Of a stretch of DNA of 64,000 nucleotides, positions 27,192 through 39,977 are shown piece by piece (the first letter of the stretch is position 1; each line of letters opens with the position of its first letter). The notes beneath the pieces were generated by a model. It was not told the origin of the DNA. It did not search any database and saw only the letters and a list, made by a program, of their open reading frames with translations. Source of the stretch: Sporosarcina sp. FSL W8-0480 (GTDB taxonomy: Bacteria > Bacillota > Bacilli > Bacillales_A > Planococcaceae). The position numbers and the translations under genes are program-made. Where the stretch lies: NCBI RefSeq assembly GCF_037963765.1, contig NZ_CP150166.1:1028001-1092000 (forward strand), given 5' to 3'.

Positions 27192-28541
27192 TTGTCAACT
27201 GCTCCTTTATTGATCGAACAGGAAAAGATTGTAGTAATTGATTTTGGTAGCAAATATAATCAACTAATCACGCGGACGATACGTGAGTTAGGCGTTTACA
27301 GTGAATTACACCCTTATACAGTTACAGCTGATGAACTGAAAAGCATGCAAGCTGTCGGAATCATCCTTGCCGGAAGCGAAAAAGAAGAAATGTTCAGCAT
27401 TGATACTGCAGTGTTCGACTTAGGCATCCCAGTGCTTGGAATCGAATCAGGTGCACAATTCATTGTTAAACATTTCGGGGGAACTTCAGCGTTACCAACC
27501 GGCTTCTCCACAATCGAAACGATTTCAACTGGCGACAACATAAAAGAAGAAATTCGACATTTTGTTGAGGATGTTTGCGAAACAGAAGCAAACTGGTCGA
27601 TGAAAACCTTCATAGAAATTGAAATTGAAAAAATCCGTTCTCAAGTTGGCGATCGAAAAGTCCTTTGTGCACTAAGTGGCGGTGTCGACTCATCGGTAGT
27701 TGCTGCATTGATCCATCGTGCAATCGGTGACCAATTGACTTGTATCTTTGTTGACCATGGTCTGCTTCGTAAAGGTGAAGTAGAAAGTGTTGTCGATACG
27801 TTCAGCAATCAGTTCCATATGAACTTCATTAAAGTGGATGCGCGTAAACGCTTCTTGGACAAGCTGAAAGGCGTAACTGATCCAGAGCAAAAACGTAAAA
27901 TTATCGGAAATGAATTCATCTATGTATTCGATGAGGAATCAGCGAAGCTTGAGGGAATCGACTTCCTTGCACAAGGTACGATCTATGCAGATATTATTGA
28001 GAGTGGAACAGCAACAAAAGAAGTCATCAAATCCCATCATAATGTAGGCGGTCTACCTGAGGACATGGAATTCGAATTGATCGAGCCATTGAAGGCATTA
28101 TTCAAAGATGAAGTTCGTGCAGTCGGCGCTGAACTTGGCCTTCCTTCAGAAATCGTGCATCGCCAACCATTTCCTGGACCAGGACTTGGTGTTCGCGTAT
28201 TAGGTGAAATCACAGAAGAGAAGCTTGATATTGTCCGAGAAGCGGACTGGATTCTTCGTGATGAAATCGCGAAAGCCGGCCTTGACCGTGAAATTTGGCA
28301 GTACTTTGCAATCCTGCCTGATATCCGCAGCGTCGGCGTCAGAAACGAAAAACGTTCTTATGATTACGCAGTGGGACTTCGTGCAGTACATTCAGTAGAT
28401 GGCATGACAGCAGATTGGGCAAGAATTCCTTGGGATATTCTTGAGAAAATCAGCACACGCATCACAACTGAAGTTGACCATGTAAACCGTGTGGTCTATG
28501 ATATTACTGGAAAACCACCTGGCACAATCGAGTGGGAATAA
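27192..28541 (+). CDS. guaA: GMP synthase with degenerate, shortened glutamine amidotransferase domain
   Basis: 449 residues from TTG 27192 (GAGGTGG upstream); glutamine-dependent GMP synthases are about 513. The ATP-pyrophosphatase and dimerisation parts look complete: [16 protein letters not shown] (P-loop), [27 protein letters not shown] and the C-terminal KPPGTIEWE. The N-terminal amidotransferase part begins normally ([22 protein letters not shown]). However, the nucleophile segment reads GIESGAQ where GICYGMQ is usual, so Cys is Glu85 (codon GAA 27444-27446). About 60 residues that normally hold the catalytic His and Glu are absent between residues 98 and 130. XMP amination would therefore have to use free ammonia. 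No frameshift or stop is seen, and the junction is in frame. Confidence 0.95.
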   Translation: MSTAPLLIEQEKIVVIDFGSKYNQLITRTIRELGVYSELHPYTVTADELKSMQAVGIILAGSEKEEMFSIDTAVFDLGIPVLGIESGAQFIVKHFGGTSALPTGFSTIETISTGDNIKEEIRHFVEDVCETEANWSMKTFIEIEIEKIRSQVGDRKVLCALSGGVDSSVVAALIHRAIGDQLTCIFVDHGLLRKGEVESVVDTFSNQFHMNFIKVDARKRFLDKLKGVTDPEQKRKIIGNEFIYVFDEESAKLEGIDFLAQGTIYADIIESGTATKEVIKSHHNVGGLPEDMEFELIEPLKALFKDEVRAVGAELGLPSEIVHRQPFPGPGLGVRVLGEITEEKLDIVREADWILRDEIAKAGLDREIWQYFAILPDIRSVGVRNEKRSYDYAVGLRAVHSVDGMTADWARIPWDILEKISTRITTEVDHVNRVVYDITGKPPGTIEWE

Positions 28542-28555
28542 AACTTAATAAACGC

Positions 28556-28710
28556 ATCGTATAATCTTGGGAATATGGCCCATAAGTCTCTACCGGAACA
28601 CCTTAAATGTTCCGACTACGATATTTGAATTAGATAGGAGAAAATCCTTTTAATTTAACTGTCATTAGGGAAGCATACGAGTATAGGTCGTATGCTTCCT
28701 TTTTTATTTT
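28556..28710 (+). promoter_or_regulatory. Guanine riboswitch with terminator, upstream of pbuG
   Basis: Aptamer 28556-28622: P1 ATCGTA/TACGAT perfect, P2 TGGG/CCCA with loop AATATGG, J2/3 GTCTCTACC, P3 GGAACA/TGTTCC, J3/1 GAC with C74 at 28616, predicting guanine/hypoxanthine. The terminator GGGAAGCATACGA/TCGTATGCTTCC (about 28670-28702) with a long T-tract lies before the pbuG start. Repression by guanine is expected. Confidence 0.94.
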
Positions 28711-28751
28711 TAACACTATGAGACTATGAAACTAATAAAAGGACGGTTATT

Positions 28752-30086
28752 ATGAAGAAATACTTTGAATTCGACAAGTTAGGAACGAATTACCGTAGGG
28801 AAATTATTGGGGGATTAACAACATTCTTGGCTATGGCTTATATATTGGCGGTTAATCCGATTATGTTGTCACTCGAAGCTGTTCCGGATCTACCTGAAGC
28901 AATGCGAATGGATAAAGGTGCCGTTTTCGTCGCAACCGCACTTGCAGCAGCAGTCGGTTCCTTATTTATGGGGTTGATCGCAAGATATCCTATTGGACTT
29001 GCTCCGGGTATGGGATTGAATGCATTCTTTGCTTTTACAGTTGTGTTAACTTACGGAATTCCTTGGCAAGTAGGATTGACTGGTGTTCTATTTTCAGGTG
29101 TTATTTTTATCATCCTATCCTTAACCGGATTACGTGAATTAATCATTAATGCAATTCCTGCTCAATTGAAGTATGCGGTTGGAGCGGGTATCGGTTTATT
29201 TATCACTTTCCTTGGACTACAAAATGCCAATATTATAGTAGGGGATCCAAACACCCTTGTGGCGCTTGGGGATTTATCTTCGGGTCCTACATTGCTTGCC
29301 ATATTCGGTTTGATCGTTACTGTAATCATGATGGTGAGAAAAATTAATGGCGCTATCTTCTATGGAATGATTCTTACTACTATTGTAGGAATGTTTGTTA
29401 GTTTGATTGAAGTACCGACTAAAATCGTCGATAAGGTTCCTGATGTTTCTCCGACTTTCGGGGCTGCTTTTGATGTGTTTTCCCAAGACCCGATGTCTTT
29501 AATGACAACGCAATTCCTTGTCATTGTCATCACATTCTTATTCGTCGACTTCTTTGACACAGCAGGTACGCTTGTTGCAGTAGCTACACAAGCAGGACTA
29601 ATGAAAGAAGACAAATTACCACGTGCAGGAAGAGCATTGCTTGCAGACTCAATGGCTACTGTAACGGGAGCAGTTTTCGGTACGTCAACGACAACTTCTT
29701 ATGTTGAATCATCAGCGGGCGTCGCTGCGGGGGCACGAACAGGATTTGCTTCTATTGTTACTGGTTTGCTTTTCATCTTGGCTTTGTTCTTCTCACCATT
29801 GCTCTTCATCATTACACCAGAAGTTACAGCTCCGGCATTAATTATTGTTGGTGTTCTAATGGTATCGGCTCTTGGAAATATTGAATGGACTAAATTCGAA
29901 ATCGCAATCCCGGCATTTTTCGTTATCATCTTCATGCCATTGTCTTACAGCATTGCAACAGGTATCGCAATCGGGTTCATCTTCTATCCGATCACTATGC
30001 TGTTAAGCGGTAGACGAAAAGAAATCCATCCAATCATGTATGCAATGTTTATTATCTTTATTCTTTACTTCATATTTATTAAGTAA
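28752..30086 (+). CDS. pbuG: Hypoxanthine/guanine permease PbuG (NCS2/AzgA-like family)
   Basis: 444 residues, about 13 hydrophobic segments. It closely follows B. subtilis PbuG: GTNYRREIIGGLTTFLAMAY at the N-terminus, APGMGLNAFFAF, TFLFVDFFDTAGTLVAVA and GTSTTTSYVESSAGVAAGARTG. It imports hypoxanthine and guanine. ATG 28752; the Shine-Dalgarno (AAAGGA) is modest. It is controlled by the guanine riboswitch just upstream, and guaA-pbuG adjacency is as in B. subtilis. A terminator separates it from the rRNA operon. Confidence 0.94.
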   Translation: MKKYFEFDKLGTNYRREIIGGLTTFLAMAYILAVNPIMLSLEAVPDLPEAMRMDKGAVFVATALAAAVGSLFMGLIARYPIGLAPGMGLNAFFAFTVVLTYGIPWQVGLTGVLFSGVIFIILSLTGLRELIINAIPAQLKYAVGAGIGLFITFLGLQNANIIVGDPNTLVALGDLSSGPTLLAIFGLIVTVIMMVRKINGAIFYGMILTTIVGMFVSLIEVPTKIVDKVPDVSPTFGAAFDVFSQDPMSLMTTQFLVIVITFLFVDFFDTAGTLVAVATQAGLMKEDKLPRAGRALLADSMATVTGAVFGTSTTTSYVESSAGVAAGARTGFASIVTGLLFILALFFSPLLFIITPEVTAPALIIVGVLMVSALGNIEWTKFEIAIPAFFVIIFMPLSYSIATGIAIGFIFYPITMLLSGRRKEIHPIMYAMFIIFILYFIFIK

Positions 30087-30094
30087 GTATTGTC

Positions 30095-30125
30095 GGAACG
30101 GTTCTATTGAGCCGTTCTTTTTTAT
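30095..30125 (+). terminator. Rho-independent terminator of pbuG
   Basis: GAACGG/CCGTTC stem with a short loop, followed by seven T interrupted only by the line of the T-tract ending near 30123. Confidence 0.85.
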
Positions 30126-30196
30126 ATCACAAACCCTGTAAATAAAGGATTTCTTGAATAAGGGGAGGGGGTAGCGTGAAAAGTTTAGGAAAAGTG

Positions 30197-30225
30197 TTGA
30201 CGAAGTAAAAATGATTTGGTATAGT
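30197..30225 (+). promoter_or_regulatory. rRNA operon promoter
   Basis: TTGACG (30197-30202) and TATAGT (30220-30225) are spaced by exactly 17 nt, a strong vegetative promoter. It stands about 320 nt upstream of the 16S gene. Only one promoter was found. The leader holds a boxA-like segment (CTTGAAAACTGAACAG, near 30283). Confidence 0.85.
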
Positions 30226-30389
30226 AATAAAGCAGTCGGGAGCACGACATAAACCGACAGCAACAGACAAACAAATGAACCTTGAAAACTGAACAGCAAA
30301 ACGTCAACAAATAAAGTTCTGGAGCCGACCCCGTCGGTGAATAGAACAAACGAATCTTCGGATTCAAAATTGACATCTTAAATGATGCC

Positions 30390-30540
30390 GGCAAGAAACT
30401 CGAGCTATTCGAATTTCTCTTGAGGTTGGCGAGACGTAGTGCAGCGGTAGGAAGCGAAGAAGTGAGGGAGGGAGCGTGCTTAGGCACGTGACCGACCGAA
30501 CGACTGAAGCTGACACCCCGATGCGCTGCGTATCGCCGGC
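30390..30540 (+). other. rRNA leader with a structured segment related to one in the 16S-23S spacer
   Basis: From about 30420 the leader carries GC-rich sequence including GTGCTTAGGCACGTGACCG, AAGCTGAC and ATGCGCTGCGTATCG. A related segment lies before the 23S gene (32330-32450) with GTGCTTAGGCACATGAGG, GAGCTGAC and AATGCGCCGCTTATCG. It is likely part of precursor processing stems, or a repeated element placed in both positions. Confidence 0.6.
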
Positions 30541-30544
30541 CGAA

Positions 30545-35384
<4,840 letters not shown>

Positions 35385-35470
35385 TTAAAGTTATAAAGTA
35401 CGGTTGAACTTGAAGTCGCAACAATGTCTCTTTTATCCAGTTTTGAACGAACAAGAATCGTTCTTACATA

Positions 35471-35587
<117 letters not shown>

Positions 35588-35591
35588 AAAG

Positions 35592-35618
35592 GCCATCCCT
35601 GTGGGGGTGGTTTTTTTG
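35592..35618 (+). terminator. rRNA operon terminator
   Basis: CCATCCC/GGGGTGG hairpin followed by seven T, directly after the 5S gene. Confidence 0.9.
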
Positions 35619-35748
35619 TGTTTAATAATTAGTATTTATAAAACCTTTTAAGTGTAAAGGGCACTTGGCACAAAAGGGCAAGTGGAAAATAACAGGGATT
35701 GAACCGCGACTCGCGATAAATGATTTTTATTAAAAAAGGTGTTCAAGT

Positions 35749-36228
35749 GCTCAAGAATCCGGCCAGGTGCTCAAGAATCCTTATTTGCGCTCAAGAATCT
35801 GGTACGACGCTCAAGAATTCGTATTAGCGCTCAAGAATCTGGCCAGGTGCTCAAGAATCCTTATTTGCGCTCAAGAATCTGGTTCGACGCTCAAGAATTC
35901 GTATTCGCGCTCAAGAATCTGGCCAGGTGCTCAAGAATCCTTATTTGCGCTCAAGAATCTGGTACGACGCTCAAGAATTCGTATTCGCGCTCAAGAATCC
36001 GGCCAGGTGCTCAAGAATTCGTATTCGCGCTCAAGAATCCGGCCAGGTGCTCAAGAATCCTTATTTGCGCTCAAGAATCTGGTTCGACGCTCAAGAATTC
36101 GTATTCGCGCTCAAGAATCCGGCCAGGTGCTCAAGAATTCGTATTCGCGCTCAAGAATCCGGCCAGGCGCTCAACAATCTCATCCAGCGCTCAAGAATCC
36201 CGCCCTAAGCTAAACAATCCGCCTCCCG
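35749..36228 (+). repeat. Periodic intergenic array E: 24 units of 20 bp, word GCTCAAGAATC
   Basis: Units start every 20 bases from 35749 to 36209 without a phase error. The 11-nt word GCTCAAGAATC (or ...ATT) is followed by 9 variable bases. Spacers come from a small set (CGGCCAGGT, CTTATTTGC, TGGTNCGAC, CGTATTCGC) that recurs in a four-unit, 80-bp order, so the array probably grew by duplicating blocks. The last three units are degenerate. It fills the gap between the rRNA operon and yebE. Open frames across it are by-products of the repeat. Confidence 0.95.
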
Positions 36229-36343
36229 CGCCTTAAAGTTCATTTATCCATTTCCATCCTCTTCCACCACTATTAATTTCTTGAATTCCACTGTATTGAG
36301 CGTTAAGATGAAGGTCATCCTAGAAGAAGGGGGTTGACGAATA

Positions 36344-36871
36344 ATGACTATGGTTCTTATCATCTTTGCAATTAATATCGTATATGTGACTTTCTTTACG
36401 GTACGTATGATTCTTACACTGAAAGGGTACAGGTATATTGCTGCTGCCGTAAGTATGGTTGAGGTAGTAATATATGTTGTCGGCCTTGGCTTAGTATTAG
36501 ATAATCTGAATGAAATACAAAATATCATCGCATATGCTGTCGGTTATGGAATTGGTGTCATTATTGGATCAAAAATTGAGGAGAAACTTGCACTCGGTTA
36601 TATTACCGTTAACGTGATCACCGCGGACATAGACTATGAAATGCCGAAATTATTACGTGAAAAAGGGTATGGTGTGACGGATTGGTCTGCGAATGGTTTA
36701 GAGGGTAGACGGTCATCGTTGCAGATTTTGACTCCGCGTAAGGATGAGTTGAAACTTTATGATACAATCAAACAGCTTGATCCAAAAGCATTTATTATTG
36801 CATATGAGCCAAAAACGATCCATGGAGGATTTTGGGTAAAGTCTGTTAGGAAAGGAAATTTGTTTAAATGA
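36344..36871 (+). CDS. yebE: DUF2179/DUF5698 membrane protein (YebE-like)
   Basis: 175 residues. Three N-terminal membrane segments ([20 protein letters not shown] and the two after it) are followed by a soluble DUF2179 domain (about residues 85-170, with [25 protein letters not shown] split over its core). It is the same family and position as yebE in B. subtilis, between pbuG and the pur operon. The function is unknown; DUF2179 is a small alpha/beta ligand-binding-like domain. The stop overlaps the next start by 4 nt. Confidence 0.86.
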   Translation: MTMVLIIFAINIVYVTFFTVRMILTLKGYRYIAAAVSMVEVVIYVVGLGLVLDNLNEIQNIIAYAVGYGIGVIIGSKIEEKLALGYITVNVITADIDYEMPKLLREKGYGVTDWSANGLEGRRSSLQILTPRKDELKLYDTIKQLDPKAFIIAYEPKTIHGGFWVKSVRKGNLFK

Positions 36872-37059
36872 GTTCAAAAAAGAAAACGGTTTGGTTTGAA
36901 GTTGAAGAGGGTGAGACAATCGCTGAATGCTTGCAACGCCTCTCTGATGCCGGGTATTCGGTCGCTGGTCGAAAAGAAGAACCGGTTTTTAAGGAAGAGG
37001 CTGGAGAGTATGTCCCAATCCGTCAAGTTATTAAATTCAAAGGGATTTTAAGTGAATAG
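36868..37059 (+). CDS. yebG: NETI motif-containing protein (YebG-like)
   Basis: 63 residues, ATGA overlap with yebE. It has the NETI-type segment [16 protein letters not shown] near residues 15-30 and a basic linker, and ends in [10 protein letters not shown]. It is a small cytosolic protein of unknown function that travels with yebE. Its terminator coincides with the predicted PurR operator of the purine operon. Confidence 0.85.
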   Translation: MSSKKKTVWFEVEEGETIAECLQRLSDAGYSVAGRKEEPVFKEEAGEYVPIRQVIKFKGILSE

Positions 37060-37066
37060 TTGTCCG

Positions 37067-37113
37067 AAATACGAACGATGAATAATTGGTGTTATTTATT
37101 GTTCGTATTTTTT
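37067..37113 (+). promoter_or_regulatory. PurBox pair (PurR operator) overlapping the yebG terminator
   Basis: AAATACGAACGAT (37067-37079) and the inverted ATTGTTCGTATTT (37098-37110) fit the PurBox consensus AWWWCCGAACWWT at 11 and 12 of 13 positions, 18 nt apart where 16-17 is usual. The same bases form an 18-bp hairpin followed by TTTT, the yebG terminator. PurR would repress pur transcription here, with PRPP as inducer. No purR gene is in the window. Confidence 0.72.
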
Positions 37114-37114
37114 A

Positions 37115-37143
37115 TTGACGTAGTTAGTGTCAGTTGATATTAT
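37115..37143 (+). promoter_or_regulatory. Promoter of the purine operon
   Basis: TTGACG (37115-37120) and TATTAT (37138-37143) have a 17-nt spacer. It lies directly after the PurBox pair and 20 nt before the riboswitch aptamer. Confidence 0.75.
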
Positions 37144-37162
37144 AAAGGTAGTAATAGAGGAA

Positions 37163-37366
37163 CCCACATATATGCTGAGGAATTGGCTTCAGCGTTTCTA
37201 CCAGGACACCGAAATGTCCGGACTATGCGGGAAAGCGAATTTAAGGATTTGGCGAGGAATGTACCATTCTAAAATGTGTACTATCTTCCAATCGTCATTT
37301 GAACTTTCATCCTTGAGTGAACTGCTTTCCATGTATGTGGAAAATGGTTTATTCAGGGATTTTTTC
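37163..37366 (+). promoter_or_regulatory. Guanine-type purine riboswitch with terminator, leader of the pur operon
   Basis: Aptamer 37163-37231: P1 CCCACATA/TATGCGGG (one mismatch), P2 GCTGA/TCAGC with loop GGAATTGG, J2/3 GTTTCTACC, P3 GGACA/TGTCC, J3/1 GAC with C74 at 37223. This predicts guanine/hypoxanthine. A long hairpin (CCTTGAGTGAA with TTATTCAGGG plus inner TTTCC/GGAAA, 37311-37359) and six T precede purE. Together with the PurBoxes it gives dual control. Confidence 0.9.
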
Positions 37367-37395
37367 ATTTCATTGAAGAGAAGGAGGAATTGTCT

Positions 37396-37884
37396 GTGGA
37401 ACCGAAAGTCGGCGTCATCATGGGAAGTAAAAGTGATTGGGAAACGATGAAGCATGCTTGCGATATTTTGGATGAACTGAATGTGCCATTTGAAAAGAAA
37501 GTGGTCTCGGCACACCGAACACCTGATTATATGTTTGAGTATGCGGAACAGGCGCATGTAAGAGGAATTGAAGTCATTATCGCTGGTGCAGGCGGGGCAG
37601 CACATCTACCGGGAATGGTAGCTTCAAAGACTTTATTACCAGTCATCGGTGTTCCAGTTCAATCGAAAGCGTTAAACGGAATGGACTCATTGCTATCGAT
37701 TGTCCAGATGCCTAACGGTGTTCCGGTCGCAACTGTGTCAATTGGCAAGGCAGGAGCAACGAATGCAGGCCTGCTTGCTGCACAGTTTTTAGCGGTGCAT
37801 GATTCGGAACTTCGAGAGAGACTCCAAGGACGTCGAGAAAAAATGCGCGATGCGGCATTGGAAAGCAGCGGTGAATTGGAATGA
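37396..37884 (+). CDS. purE: N5-carboxyaminoimidazole ribonucleotide mutase
   Basis: 162 residues. Class I Pur[14 protein letters not shown] near the N-terminus, VVSAHRTPD and the substrate loop [13 protein letters not shown]. It converts N5-CAIR to CAIR. The start is GTG 37396, 8 nt after AAGGAGG (37381-37387); TTG 37390 is too close to that site. It is the first gene of the pur operon and overlaps purK by 4 nt. Confidence 0.95.
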   Translation: MEPKVGVIMGSKSDWETMKHACDILDELNVPFEKKVVSAHRTPDYMFEYAEQAHVRGIEVIIAGAGGAAHLPGMVASKTLLPVIGVPVQSKALNGMDSLLSIVQMPNGVPVATVSIGKAGATNAGLLAAQFLAVHDSELRERLQGRREKMRDAALESSGELE

Positions 37885-38999
37885 AGACAATCTTACCAGG
37901 ACAGACAATCGGAATAATAGGCGGAGGGCAGTTAGGCAGAATGATGGGACTCGCAGCGAAGGAAGCGGGTTTTCGTATAGCTGTGCTTGATCCTACGATG
38001 GATTCGCCTTGTGGGCAGATTGCAGATATCCGGATTGTCGCTCCCTATAATGATGAAACTGCCCTTGAAGAGCTTGGTGAAGTTAGCGATGTCATTACGT
38101 ACGAGTTCGAAAATATAGATTATGATGGCTTAAAGCGACTTAGCGAAATCGCTTATGTGCCGCAAGGGGCCGAGCTTGTTAGAATTACCCAAAACAGAGC
38201 TACCGAAAAGTCGGAGATTAAGGCATCTGGCGCACCGGTTGCTAACTATGTGACAGCAGAAACGTTTGACGAGTTAAAGGGGAAAATTAATACAGCCGGT
38301 TTTCCTTGCATCGTGAAAACCACTTTCGGTGGATATGACGGCAAAGGGCAAGTGAAGCTTGATTCACCAAAAGACATTCATGAGGCGGAAAGTCTATTCG
38401 AACATTCATCATGCATCGCAGAGGCTTTCATCCCATTCACAAAAGAGATTTCAGTTATCATTCAACGGAATCCGGATGGGGAATCGTATTGCCTGCCAAT
38501 CGCTGAAAACATTCATAAAGATCATATTTTACATGAATCGATTGTACCGGCAAGGGTGGGTCCTGAAGTTATTGCGCAGGCTGAGGCAGCCGCTAAACAG
38601 ATTGCAGACCACCTTGAGCTTGTCGGAACATTGGCTGTAGAAATGTTTGTACTCGAAAATGATGAAATTATCATCAACGAATTGGCACCAAGGCCGCATA
38701 ATTCGGGGCATTACTCGATCGAGGCGTGTAATGTATCGCAATTTCACCAGCATATCCGCGCGGTTTGTGGTTGGCCACTTCGAAAACCGAAGCTATGGGC
38801 GCCGTCCATTATGGTGAATGTATTAGGTGAGCATGTGGCTCCACTTAAAAAAGTTATCGTGAACTACCCGGATTGGTCCGTACATCTTTACGGTAAAGCG
38901 GAAGCGAAGGAAAAACGTAAAATGGGTCATGTGACAATCATGACGGATGATATTGAGAAAACGTTACAAGATATAGATTCTACAAGTATTTGGGCTTAA
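37881..38999 (+). CDS. purK: N5-carboxyaminoimidazole ribonucleotide synthase
   Basis: 372 residues, ATP-grasp fold. [14 protein letters not shown] at the N-terminus, [14 protein letters not shown] for ATP binding and [18 protein letters not shown] at the active site are intact. It carboxylates AIR with bicarbonate and ATP. In most Bacillus operons purB and purC follow; here a 40-nt gap leads straight to purS, with no remnant of either gene. Confidence 0.95.
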   Translation: MKTILPGQTIGIIGGGQLGRMMGLAAKEAGFRIAVLDPTMDSPCGQIADIRIVAPYNDETALEELGEVSDVITYEFENIDYDGLKRLSEIAYVPQGAELVRITQNRATEKSEIKASGAPVANYVTAETFDELKGKINTAGFPCIVKTTFGGYDGKGQVKLDSPKDIHEAESLFEHSSCIAEAFIPFTKEISVIIQRNPDGESYCLPIAENIHKDHILHESIVPARVGPEVIAQAEAAAKQIADHLELVGTLAVEMFVLENDEIIINELAPRPHNSGHYSIEACNVSQFHQHIRAVCGWPLRKPKLWAPSIMVNVLGEHVAPLKKVIVNYPDWSVHLYGKAEAKEKRKMGHVTIMTDDIEKTLQDIDSTSIWA

Positions 39000-39039
39000 T
39001 CTAACAAATTATACCGATTTCAATTGGGAGGAAACCAAA

Positions 39040-39294
39040 ATGACAAAAGTTAAAGTTTACGTAACATTACGCGAAAGTGTTGTAGATCCACAAGGTATTG
39101 CTACGCAGGAGGCACTTGTCACGATGGGGTATGACGAAGTGGAAAGCGTACGTATTGGAAGGCTGATTGAACTTGAACTTGCAGGAACAGCTGCTGAAAT
39201 CGAAACACGTGTGATGGAAATGTGCGATAAGCTTCTTGTCAATAAAGTGATTGAGAACTATAGCTTTGAAATCGGGGAGGTTGCGGGTAAATGA
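39040..39294 (+). CDS. purS: Phosphoribosylformylglycinamidine synthase subunit PurS
   Basis: 84 residues. VKVYVTLRESVVDPQG at the N-terminus and VRIGRL are family features. PurS bridges PurQ and PurL in the FGAM synthase complex. GGGAGG precedes ATG 39040. It overlaps purQ by 4 nt. It looks normal, in contrast to PurQ. Confidence 0.95.
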   Translation: MTKVKVYVTLRESVVDPQGIATQEALVTMGYDEVESVRIGRLIELELAGTAAEIETRVMEMCDKLLVNKVIENYSFEIGEVAGK

Positions 39295-39977
39295 GGTTCG
39301 CCATTTTAACTTTTCCCGGATCCAGTTGTGAAGTGGATATGTTCCATGCAATAAGAAATGTTTTAGGTGAAGGTGCAGAAATCATCAGCCATAAAGATGC
39401 GGTTTTGGAAAATTACGATGCTGTCCTGATACCAACCGGAGCTTCGTACGGCGATTATTTACGCCCAGGTGCGCTTGCACAGAGCTCCAACTCAATTGTG
39501 AGTTTAAAGGCATTCGTAGACTCAGGGAAACCGGTTTTAGGTGTAGGGAATGGGTTCCAAATACTTGTAGAAGCTGGTATTTTACCGGGCGCTTTCTTGC
39601 GGAATAAAAGTTTGAAATTCAGAAGCGGTAAAGCGAAACTTGCTGTGCAAAATGCTTCGTCCCATTTCACAAGCAACTATGAACAAGGCCAACTTATTAC
39701 AATTCCATTTGCCCATGAATTTGGCAATTATTATGTTGATCAAGTTACCGCGCAACTTTTGAAAGATACAAACAGAGTCGCATTTACATATGAAGATGGA
39801 AATGCGGACGGCAGTGTTGAAGATATCGCCGGTGTGTTGAATGAACAAGGCAATGTTCTTGGCATGATGCCCCTGCCTGAACGGGCAGTAGAAGAAATTA
39901 TCGGTGGAACGGACGGATTGCCTTTATTCCAATCTATCATAAAGAACTGGAGTGAGAAGAATGTCAGCCATGCATGA
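39291..39977 (+). CDS. purQ: FGAM synthase glutaminase subunit PurQ, catalytic residues lost
   Basis: 228 residues, normal length and normal flanks, so not a truncated pseudogene. PurQ should hydrolyse glutamine and pass ammonia to PurL. The nucleophile elbow reads [12 protein letters not shown] where PVLGVCNGFQIL is expected: residue 86 is Gly (GGG, 39546-39548). The catalytic His in MMPHPERAV is Leu195 ([12 protein letters not shown] 39873-39875); Glu197 remains. The oxyanion-side segment reads [10 protein letters not shown] rather than PGGFSYGDYL. Glutaminase activity is therefore not expected. It may still be needed as a structural subunit. It overlaps purS (4 nt) and purL (17 nt). Confidence 0.95.
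   Translation: MRFAILTFPGSSCEVDMFHAIRNVLGEGAEIISHKDAVLENYDAVLIPTGASYGDYLRPGALAQSSNSIVSLKAFVDSGKPVLGVGNGFQILVEAGILPGAFLRNKSLKFRSGKAKLAVQNASSHFTSNYEQGQLITIPFAHEFGNYYVDQVTAQLLKDTNRVAFTYEDGNADGSVEDIAGVLNEQGNVLGMMPLPERAVEEIIGGTDGLPLFQSIIKNWSEKNVSHA

Noticed and set aside
35739..36236. Repetitive proteins of 93-165 residues across array E
   Set aside because: Frames are by-products of the 20-bp repeat (60 bp equals three units). No plausible start signal.
39291..39977. PurQ changes as sequencing error or pseudogene decay
   Set aside because: The Cys and His codons differ by substitutions, not indels. The frame, length and overlaps with purS and purL are intact, and GuaA shows an independent loss in the same direction.
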